Shown here: piece after piece, positions 42,917 through 49,384 of the stretch | How positions within the stretch are numbered: the first letter of the stretch is position 1 | How the letters are laid out: each line of letters starts with the position of its first letter | Assembly: GCA_004377365.1 (NCBI GenBank) | Contig: SOHZ01000288.1 | Span: 1-49,384, forward strand | Direction: 5' to 3' | DNA: 49,384 bases | Source: Anaerolineales bacterium | GTDB taxonomy: Bacteria; Chloroflexota; Anaerolineae; E26-bin7 | Notes under the pieces: model-generated | The model's database searches: none | Seen by the model: only the letters and a program-made list of their open reading frames with translations | Told to the model about the DNA's origin: nothing | Made by a program: the position numbers and the translations under genes

Positions 42917-45778
42917 ATGAGCAGAATCTACGTGGCTCTGGACCTGGAGACCACCGGCCTGCGGCCTGAGCACGACGCCATCATCGAGATTGGAGCGGTC
43001 AAGTTCCGCGAGAACGAGGTGTTGGAGACCTGGTCTAGCCTGATCAACCCCCAACGCTCCATCCCTCACAAAATTACCCAACTGACGGGCATCACTCAGG
43101 CCGAGGTGGATCAGGCTCCTACTCTGTCCTCAGTCATCGGCCCCTTGAGGAGCTTTGTCAAGGATTATCCCATCGTTGGCCACAATGTACCCTTCGATCT
43201 GAGGTTCCTGGAACGCCACGATCTCTTTCTGGACAATCCGGCCATTGACACCTTTGAGCTGGCCAGTATCCTTCTGCCCCATGCTGCGCGTTACAGCCTG
43301 GGCATCCTGGCTGACACTCTGAGCATCACCTTCCCCACCCGACACCGCGCCCTGGACGACGCCCTGGCTACCAAGGACCTTTTCCTGGGACTCTTGCAGC
43401 AGGCCTCTCAACTGGACCTCAGCGTCATCCGCGAGATCAACCGTCTGGCTGCCAGGAGTAACTGGTCTCTTAGGCCCGTCTTCCAGGGTCTGGAGCGCAA
43501 TAAGGTCCGCTTCGCCTTCACCGGCAGCATCGGCCAGCAACTGATGGCCAAAGGGGCTCTGGACGGCGAGGGCTCCATGAGGCTGCTCTTCACCCAGGAG
43601 GAAAGAGCGAAGCCCCTCCAGCCGAAAGCGGAGCGGCAGTTGTTGGACATGGACTCCCTGGCGGCCATGCTGGGGGAGGACGGCGATTTCTCCTACAAGT
43701 TTCCCGGCTACGAGTATCGTCCTCAGCAAGTGGAAATGCTTCGGGCCGTGGCCGAGGCCTTCAACGAGCGCCAGCACCTCCTGGTGGAGGCCGGCACCGG
43801 TACGGGGAAATCCATCGCTTATCTCCTGCCTGCAGCCCATTTCGCTGTGCAGAACGGCGAGCGGGTGGTCATCTCCACCAACACCATCAATCTGCAAGAC
43901 CAGCTCTTCTTAAAGGACGTTCCCGACTTGCAGAAAATACTGCCTTTTGAATTCAAAGCAGCCTTGCTCAAAGGACGCAGCAACTATATTTGCCTGCGGC
44001 GGCTGACTGCTATGCGCCGTGCTGGCAATTTATCGGTTGACGAACTGCGGGTGCTGGCCAAAGTCCTGGTTTGGCTGCCCAGCACGATGATTGGTGATCG
44101 GGCCGAGTTGTTCATGCCCACCCTGGGGGAGCGCCTCATAGGGAATCGAATCTGCTCAGATTCCGAGAATTGCCTGGCCGAGCGGTGCACTTTTCGGCAG
44201 GAAGGTAAGTGCTTTTTCTATCGCGCCCGTCAGCAGGCGGAGGGGGCTCACCTCATCGTCGTCAACCACGCTCTGCTCCTCTCCGACGTAGCCGTGGAAA
44301 ATCGGGTGCTGCCCGAATATCGCTACCTCATCGTGGATGAAGCTCACCACCTGGAGGATGCCACCACCCATCAACTGAGTTTTGCAGTCAGCCTGCGGAG
44401 CGCCCAACGGCTGCTCTCCGAGTTGAGCCAGAGGCCGGGCCCCAGGCGCTACACAGGCTACCTGGCCGAGGTCATGGCCCGCTGCCGAGGAAGCGTGCCT
44501 GAGGCTATCGAGCATGAGTTGGAGAGTTACATCAGGGACCTGCACCAAGAGGTGGAAGCGGCCGAGCGTAGCCTCCACGAATTCTTTGACACCCTATCTC
44601 TCTTTCTGAAGGAGCACAGCCGACCGGGCGGCAAATACGATCAACGCATCAGACTGACCAGCGGCCTCCGGGTGCAGCCCGCCTGGGCAGACGTGGAAAT
44701 TGCCGGGGACAACTTTGCCGTTCACCTTTTCAAGTTAAGTGGTGGGCTGAAGCGACTCTATAGTGGTCTGGGGGATCTGGAAGGCTATGACATCTCTGAC
44801 TATGAGGATCTGCTGCAAGGATTGCTGGGCTATCACCAACGGCTGGAGGGCCTGCACGAACAACTGAACGCTCTCATTGCCGAACCCTCACCCGGCGACA
44901 TCTATTGGGTCAAGATCGCGGCCAAAGACGAGGAACTCTCTCTGCACGCCGCACCCCTGCACATCGGTCATCTGGTGGAGCAACATTTGCTTGCACCTAA
45001 GAAGTGCGTCGTCCTCACCTCAGCTACCCTGTGCACCGACGGCGATTTCAGCTTCATCAAGGAACGCCTCAATGCCTGGGAGGCGCAGGAACTGGCGGTC
45101 GGCTCTCCTTTCGATTACGTGAATTCCACTTTGCTCTACCTGGTCAACGACATCCCCGCGCCCAACCAACCCTATTATCAGAAAGCTGTGGAGCAGGCGC
45201 TTATCGCCCTCTGCCGGGCCACCCGGGGGCGCACCTTGGCTCTTTTCACCTCTTACAATCAGTTGCGCAATACCTCCAAGACCATCACCCGCCCTCTGGC
45301 AGAACACGACATCGTGGTTTTTCAGCAGGGCGATGGCTCCTCACGCCGTCAACTGCTGGAGAACTTTCGCACCACCCCCCGTTCGGTCCTCCTGGGCACG
45401 CGCAGCTTTTGGGAGGGGATTGATGTCATGGGCGAGGCTCTCAGTTGCCTGGTCATCGCCCGGCTGCCCTTCTCCGTGCCCACCGATCCCGTCTTTGCTG
45501 CCCGCAGCGAGACCTTCGAGGACCCTTTTGGCCAGTATGCGGTGCCGGAGACCATCCTGCGCTTTCGCCAGGGTTTTGGGCGGCTCATCAGGAGCAAGAC
45601 CGATCGGGGCGTGGTGGTGATCCTCGACAAGCGGGTGCTGACCAAATCCTATGGCCAGTCCTTCTTGAACTCGTTGCCGGAATGTACCGTCAAACGCGAC
45701 CCTCTAGCGGACCTTCCCGCTGCGGCGGCCCGCTGGATTGATGGCGAAGCGTCTTACCAGCCGGGTATGGGTTTGTGA
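42917..45778 (+). CDS. DnaQ-like exonuclease fused to DinG-type helicase
   Basis: 953 aa; 'YVALDLETTGLRPEHDAIIEIGAVKF'; Walker A 'LLVEAGTGTGKSIAYLLPA'; FeS-type cysteines 'ICSDSENCLAERCTFRQEGKCFFYRAR'; 'LIVDEAHHLED'. Confidence 0.94.
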   Translation: MSRIYVALDLETTGLRPEHDAIIEIGAVKFRENEVLETWSSLINPQRSIPHKITQLTGITQAEVDQAPTLSSVIGPLRSFVKDYPIVGHNVPFDLRFLERHDLFLDNPAIDTFELASILLPHAARYSLGILADTLSITFPTRHRALDDALATKDLFLGLLQQASQLDLSVIREINRLAARSNWSLRPVFQGLERNKVRFAFTGSIGQQLMAKGALDGEGSMRLLFTQEERAKPLQPKAERQLLDMDSLAAMLGEDGDFSYKFPGYEYRPQQVEMLRAVAEAFNERQHLLVEAGTGTGKSIAYLLPAAHFAVQNGERVVISTNTINLQDQLFLKDVPDLQKILPFEFKAALLKGRSNYICLRRLTAMRRAGNLSVDELRVLAKVLVWLPSTMIGDRAELFMPTLGERLIGNRICSDSENCLAERCTFRQEGKCFFYRARQQAEGAHLIVVNHALLLSDVAVENRVLPEYRYLIVDEAHHLEDATTHQLSFAVSLRSAQRLLSELSQRPGPRRYTGYLAEVMARCRGSVPEAIEHELESYIRDLHQEVEAAERSLHEFFDTLSLFLKEHSRPGGKYDQRIRLTSGLRVQPAWADVEIAGDNFAVHLFKLSGGLKRLYSGLGDLEGYDISDYEDLLQGLLGYHQRLEGLHEQLNALIAEPSPGDIYWVKIAAKDEELSLHAAPLHIGHLVEQHLLAPKKCVVLTSATLCTDGDFSFIKERLNAWEAQELAVGSPFDYVNSTLLYLVNDIPAPNQPYYQKAVEQALIALCRATRGRTLALFTSYNQLRNTSKTITRPLAEHDIVVFQQGDGSSRRQLLENFRTTPRSVLLGTRSFWEGIDVMGEALSCLVIARLPFSVPTDPVFAARSETFEDPFGQYAVPETILRFRQGFGRLIRSKTDRGVVVILDKRVLTKSYGQSFLNSLPECTVKRDPLADLPAAAARWIDGEASYQPGMGL

Positions 45779-45795
45779 AAATGTTAGCAGGGCAT

Positions 45796-45824
45796 TTGAC
45801 AGTTGCCAGAGGAAGACTTATAAT
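45796..45824 (+). promoter_or_regulatory. Consensus sigma70 promoter for efp: TTGACA - 17 nt - TATAAT
   Basis: TTGACA 45796-45801, TATAAT 45819-45824, 48 nt before ATG at 45872. Confidence 0.85.
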
Positions 45825-45871
45825 CCAGACCAGAGGTTAGAATTAGAAATTAGAAGGGGCGAAGAACAACC

Positions 45872-46429
45872 ATGATTGATGTGAACGAACTCAGAAAAGG
45901 CGTTACCTTCGAGTTGGATGGGGAACTGTATCAAATCCTCGACTACCAACACCACAAACCCGGCCGAGGAAAAGCCATCATCCGCACCACCATTCGCAAC
46001 CTGCGCACCGGTGCCATCATTGACAAGAAATTTATCTCCGGTGACCGGGTTCAGGACGTTCGCCTGGACCATCATACAGTCCAGTATCTCTACAGCGATG
46101 GGGACCTCTACTACTTTATGGATACCAAGACTTACGAGCAGCCCAGCCTTTCGGCCGAGGTCCTGGGCGAGGCGGTGAACTATCTGACCGACGGGTTGAC
46201 CTTGGAATTGTCCACCTACGAGGGCGAGCCCATAGACCTCGAGTTGCCCGTCACCGTCGAATTGGAGGTCGTGGAGGCTCCGCCGGGTTACGCTGGCGAT
46301 ACGGCCACTGGTGCCACCAAACAGGTCATCCTGGCGACCGGTTTGAAAGTCCAGGTGCCCCTCTTCGTCGAGAAGGGCGACCGCATCAGAGTGGATACCC
46401 GCACCGGTGAGTATTTGACTCGCGTATAG
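45872..46429 (+). CDS. efp: Elongation factor P
   Basis: 185 aa; 'MIDVNELRKGVTFELDGELYQILDYQHHKPGRGKAIIRTTIRNLRTGAIIDKKFISGDRV...GDTATGATKQVILATGLKVQVPLFVEKGDRIRVDTRTGEYLTRV'. Confidence 0.97.
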   Translation: MIDVNELRKGVTFELDGELYQILDYQHHKPGRGKAIIRTTIRNLRTGAIIDKKFISGDRVQDVRLDHHTVQYLYSDGDLYYFMDTKTYEQPSLSAEVLGEAVNYLTDGLTLELSTYEGEPIDLELPVTVELEVVEAPPGYAGDTATGATKQVILATGLKVQVPLFVEKGDRIRVDTRTGEYLTRV

Positions 46430-46458
46430 GGCGTATAAGGGGTGAGAGGACAAGGCCA

Positions 46459-47754
46459 GTGAGAGGCAAAAGCCTGGACGATGAATGGGGGCAGCAGTTG
46501 TCTATGTGGGGCAGTCCCCAGGCGGGACCATCTCTCCCAGCTATGCAGATCTACCGGGTCTCGCAGATCACTGCCTACATCAAAGGGTTGTTCGACAGCG
46601 ACTACGCCTTGCAGGACCTCTGGCTGGAAGGTGAGGTCTCGAACTATTCCCGGGCAGCTTCGGGACACGTCTACTTCACCCTCAAGGATGAGGAGGCCCA
46701 GATCCGCTGTGTGATGTGGCGTTCGCAGGCGGAGCGACAGGCCTATTTGCCGCAGAATGGTGAGGCCATTATCGCCCACGGTCGTATCTCGGTCTACGAG
46801 GCAGGAGGCCGGTATCAGCTCTACGTTGACGACATTCAGCCAGCGGGCGCCGGTCTTTTGTACCTCCAATTCGAGGCCCTCAAGGAGCGGTTGGCTGCCG
46901 AGGGCCTCTTTGATGTCGAGCGCAAGCGCCCCTTGCCACCCTTCCCCCGGCGGCTTGGTTTGGTCACCTCGCCCACGGCCGCAGCCCTACGGGACATCGT
47001 GAACGTCCTGAGACGCCGCTATCCCCTGGTCGAAGTGGTGCTTTCACCCACCTTAGTTCAGGGCGATGAGGCTCCTTCCCAGATTGTAGCTGCCATCAAA
47101 GCCCTCAACCAGCATACGGATATGGATGCCATCATCGTCGCCCGGGGTGGCGGTTCACTGGAGGATTTGTGGGCTTTCAACGATGAGCGGGTGGCGCGGG
47201 CTATCTACGCCTCCCAGATACCCGTCGTCACTGGCGTGGGCCACGAGACCGACTTTACCATCGCCGACTTTGTAGCCGATGTGCGGGCTCCCACCCCGTC
47301 GGCAGCAGCCGAGGTGGCTGTGCCCGACCGGCAGGAGCTACGAGGGGCGGTGGAGAATTGGCGCGGGCGTCTGGTGCAGCTCATGAGAGGGCGTATCGAG
47401 GAAGGACGCAGGGCCTTGCAATACCGGGAGCAGATTCTGCGCCGTTTCTCGCCCCAGGCCCAAATTGATAGCTACCGCCAGCGCATTGACGATCTGATGC
47501 ATTCGGCGCTGGCTGGCCTGAAGCACCATCTGGCTCTGGCAAGGGAACGGCTGCGGACCCTGGATAGCCAGTTGCAGACCCTCAGCCCTCTGGCTACTTT
47601 GGAGCGAGGATACGCTATCGCCAGGCACCTGGGCACAGGGAAGGTGGTGAGGAGCATCGCTCAGGTGGGGGCCGGAGACCGGCTGGAAGTGCGGGTGAGC
47701 GACGGCCAGTTCGAGAGCACTGTGGAGGCGGCACAACAGTGCCGTCAGACGTAA
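46459..47754 (+). CDS. xseA: Exodeoxyribonuclease VII large subunit
   Basis: 431 aa; 'YRVSQITAYIKGLFDSDYALQDLWLEGEVSNYSRAASGHVYFTLKDEEAQIRCVMW', 'LGLVTSPTAAALRDIVNVLRRRYP', 'IIVARGGGSLEDLWAFNDERVARAIYASQIPVVTGVGHETDFTIADFVADVRAPTPSAAAE'. Confidence 0.97.
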   Translation: MRGKSLDDEWGQQLSMWGSPQAGPSLPAMQIYRVSQITAYIKGLFDSDYALQDLWLEGEVSNYSRAASGHVYFTLKDEEAQIRCVMWRSQAERQAYLPQNGEAIIAHGRISVYEAGGRYQLYVDDIQPAGAGLLYLQFEALKERLAAEGLFDVERKRPLPPFPRRLGLVTSPTAAALRDIVNVLRRRYPLVEVVLSPTLVQGDEAPSQIVAAIKALNQHTDMDAIIVARGGGSLEDLWAFNDERVARAIYASQIPVVTGVGHETDFTIADFVADVRAPTPSAAAEVAVPDRQELRGAVENWRGRLVQLMRGRIEEGRRALQYREQILRRFSPQAQIDSYRQRIDDLMHSALAGLKHHLALARERLRTLDSQLQTLSPLATLERGYAIARHLGTGKVVRSIAQVGAGDRLEVRVSDGQFESTVEAAQQCRQT

Positions 47755-47798
47755 GCCCGAAAATCAGGACACAACTTGGGCAGATTAGAGAGAGCGGA

Positions 47799-48038
47799 AT
47801 GGAGATAGAGAATCTGTCATTTGAAGAAGCGTTCAAGGAATTGGAGGAGACAGTGCGCCGCCTGGAAGAGGGGGATTTGACCCTGGATGAGTCCATCACT
47901 CTTTTTGAACGGGGTCAAGCTCTGGCCCGGCATTGCGGCGAAAAGTTGGATAGAGCAGAGCTCAGAGTAAGCCAGCTTGTTCCCTCCAGCGGGCAGGACG
48001 AAGGCGGCTACGAAACCGTGCCCTTTGAAGGCGAGTGA
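47799..48038 (+). CDS. xseB: Exodeoxyribonuclease VII small subunit
   Basis: 'MEIENLSFEEAFKELEETVRRLEEGDLTLDESITLFERGQALARHCGEKLDRAELRV'. Confidence 0.95.
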   Translation: MEIENLSFEEAFKELEETVRRLEEGDLTLDESITLFERGQALARHCGEKLDRAELRVSQLVPSSGQDEGGYETVPFEGE

Positions 48039-48122
48039 GAGCGGCAAGTATCAGCAGATCACAAAAGCTCGCAGCGGATCCCTTCGGTAGGCTCAGGACA
48101 GGCGCCAGATCCGCTGCTCAGT

Positions 48123-48144
48123 TGCTGGATCTGGCGATCCAGCA
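48123..48144. other. Perfect 9-bp-stem hairpin in the rluD leader: TGCTGGATC-TGGC-GATCCAGCA
   Basis: Perfect inverted repeat with a 4-nt loop, 53 nt upstream of the likely rluD ATG. A second inverted pair GCAGCGGATC (48071-48080) / GATCCGCTGC (48108-48117) lies just upstream. Confidence 0.7.
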
Positions 48145-48196
48145 GGGGCAAGTTGGGATCTACTGGGTATGTCAACAGACAATAACAGGTTCTGGC

Positions 48197-49183
48197 ATGG
48201 AGCAAGTGATCGAATTGCTGGTTGCCGAAGGTGGCCAGCGTTTGGACAAGTACATCGCCCAGGAGGCACCCGATCTCTCCCGGTCGCTGATACAGAGGCT
48301 GATCCGCGAGGGACTGGTCACTGTCAATGGGCAAACGGTCAAAGCCAGCCGCAAAGTAAAAGTCGGCGATACGATTGTCCTGCACGTCCCGCCGCCGGAA
48401 CCCCTGGAGGTGCGTCCGGAGGCCATCCCTCTGGACATCGTCTACGAGGACGCTGATCTCTTGGTGGTGAACAAACCGGCGGGCATGGTCGTGCACCCGG
48501 CCTATGGCCACCGAACAGCCACTCTGGTCAACGCCGTCCTGGCCCATTGTCCCGAGATAGCCGGTGTGGGGGACACCCTGCGGTCGGGGATAGTCCATCG
48601 CCTGGACAAAGAGACCTCGGGACTGATCATCGTGGCCAAGAACGACGCCGCTCGACAGCATTTGCAGCGGCAGTTCAAACGACGAGAGGTCAAGAAGACC
48701 TATCTGGCTTTGGCGGAAGGGCATTTGGAGCCAGCGCAGGGGCTTATCGAGGCTCCCATCGGCCGTGACCCCCGTCGTCGCAAGCGTATGGCTGTGGTGA
48801 AAGCAGAGGAGGGGGGGCGGGAGGCCCGAACCGAGTATCGGGTGGTGGAGTATTTCGCTTTGCAGGTGGGTGGGAAGTCTCGCCTCTACTCGTTGGTTGA
48901 GGCCCAGCCCGTGACCGGCCGCACCCACCAGGTGCGGGTTCATTTCGCCTTTATCGGCCATCCCCTGGTCGGTGACCCCGTCTATGGCTTCCGCAAACAG
49001 CGTCTGGCTGACTATGGTTTGCCGCCCCTGAGCCGGCAGTTCCTCCACGCTCAGAGCCTAGCCTTTCATTTACCCCATTCCAATCAGTACGTCGAATTCA
49101 GAGCCGAATTGCCGACTGACTTGAGGGAGGTGTTGGAAAGATTACGAGTTCCGACTGACTCCGGACCCTGGTCGCTGCCGTGA
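48197..49183 (+). CDS. rluD: RluA/RluD family 23S rRNA pseudouridine synthase
   Basis: 'QRLDKYIAQEAPDLSRSLIQRLIREGLVTVNGQTVKASRKVKVGD' (S4), 'LLVVNKPAGMVVHPAYGHRTATLVNAVLAHC', 'GIVHRLDKETSGLIIVAKND'. The longer ORF from 48035 includes repeat-derived sequence. Confidence 0.94.
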   Translation: MEQVIELLVAEGGQRLDKYIAQEAPDLSRSLIQRLIREGLVTVNGQTVKASRKVKVGDTIVLHVPPPEPLEVRPEAIPLDIVYEDADLLVVNKPAGMVVHPAYGHRTATLVNAVLAHCPEIAGVGDTLRSGIVHRLDKETSGLIIVAKNDAARQHLQRQFKRREVKKTYLALAEGHLEPAQGLIEAPIGRDPRRRKRMAVVKAEEGGREARTEYRVVEYFALQVGGKSRLYSLVEAQPVTGRTHQVRVHFAFIGHPLVGDPVYGFRKQRLADYGLPPLSRQFLHAQSLAFHLPHSNQYVEFRAELPTDLREVLERLRVPTDSGPWSLP

Positions 49184-49202
49184 GCGTACCAAGTCAGGAC
49201 AT

Positions 49203-49378
49203 GTCATTCTAAGCGACCGAAGGGAGCGAAGAATCTCGGTCCACAAGCTAAGAACGGGATGGGTATATCCCAGAAATGTCGGTGAGCGGGGCACACTGCC
49301 TGTCATTGCGAGCGACCGAAGGGAGCGAGGCAATCTCCTGACTTGGCCAAACGAGATTGCTTCGTCGCGGAGTTTATC
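49203..49378. repeat. Two copies of GTCATTSYRAGCGACCGAAGGGAGCGARGMAATCTC-type dispersed repeat plus inverted arm GAGATTGCTTCGTCGC
   Basis: gtcattctaagcgaccgaagggagcgaagaatctc (49203) and gtcattgcgagcgaccgaagggagcgaggcaatctc (~49302), followed by gagattgcttcgtcgc (~49354). Confidence 0.88.
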
Positions 49379-49384
49379 CTGAGC

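Noticed and set aside
43130-43897. 255-aa minus ORF antisense to the DinG helicase
   Set aside because: Covered by the DnaQ/DinG coding sequence; no motifs or independent RBS.
48035-48196. N-terminal extension of RluD from 48035
   Set aside because: Contains the dispersed-repeat peptide (ADPFGRLRTGARSAA) and hairpins; the conserved S4 domain begins just after Met at 48197.
48059-49048. 329-aa minus-strand ORF antisense to rluD
   Set aside because: rluD motifs are unambiguous on the + strand; the antisense frame has no domain signature.
1-49384. tRNA/rRNA genes, integrase or transposase genes
   Set aside because: Looked for recognisable tRNA/rRNA sequence and transposase/integrase motifs in the ORF list and found none. 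The accessory region therefore lacks an obvious mobile-element engine in this window.

Overview
The window looks like a Chloroflexota-type (Anaerolineae-like) chromosomal segment; that taxonomic guess comes from protein style and dispersed-repeat content only. From ~1 to 23 kb, the minus strand carries a run of very large paralogous membrane glycosyltransferase-like proteins (GT39/PMT-like, DUF2079-like, DUF2142-like). Almost all end in 2-3 copies of one recurring ~130-aa beta-sandwich-like domain. A GT2, a UPF0104/LPG-synthase-TM-type protein and a GT4 are interspersed, and a Phd/DUF5678-type gene plus a retropepsin-like protease pair is inserted on the + strand at 9.3-10.1 kb. From ~23 to 31.6 kb is an accessory island: MazEF-like pair, a repeat-disrupted degV remnant, DUF2283/DUF4258/DUF2281-like small genes, a stand-alone SIR2-like protein, a 1214-aa NLR/STAND-like protein (DUF4062 - REase-like region - NACHT - pentapeptide - WD40), and a HicB/DUF4258/YgiT overlapping operon. 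From ~31.7 to 41.8 kb is surface-sugar and housekeeping content: GT2, polyprenyl synthase, TatD, phosphomannomutase-like, GmhB-like, a 78-aa mini-GlmM fusion remnant, HEPN/MNT pair, gmd, rmd-like reductase and a DUF2723 protein. A RelB/YafQ module follows, flanked by a ~200-bp duplication of the DUF2723 3' end. The right end is conserved housekeeping: exonuclease-DinG helicase, efp, xseA, xseB, rluD. The best candidate for an undescribed system is the NLR-like gene with the SIR2 gene downstream of it. The other striking signals are the recurrent C-terminal domain, in-frame palindromic mini-repeats inside coding genes, and two pseudogenes or mini-genes with internal deletions. No CRISPR array, rRNA or tRNA was recognised. 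All family calls are by eye from motifs, without database search.
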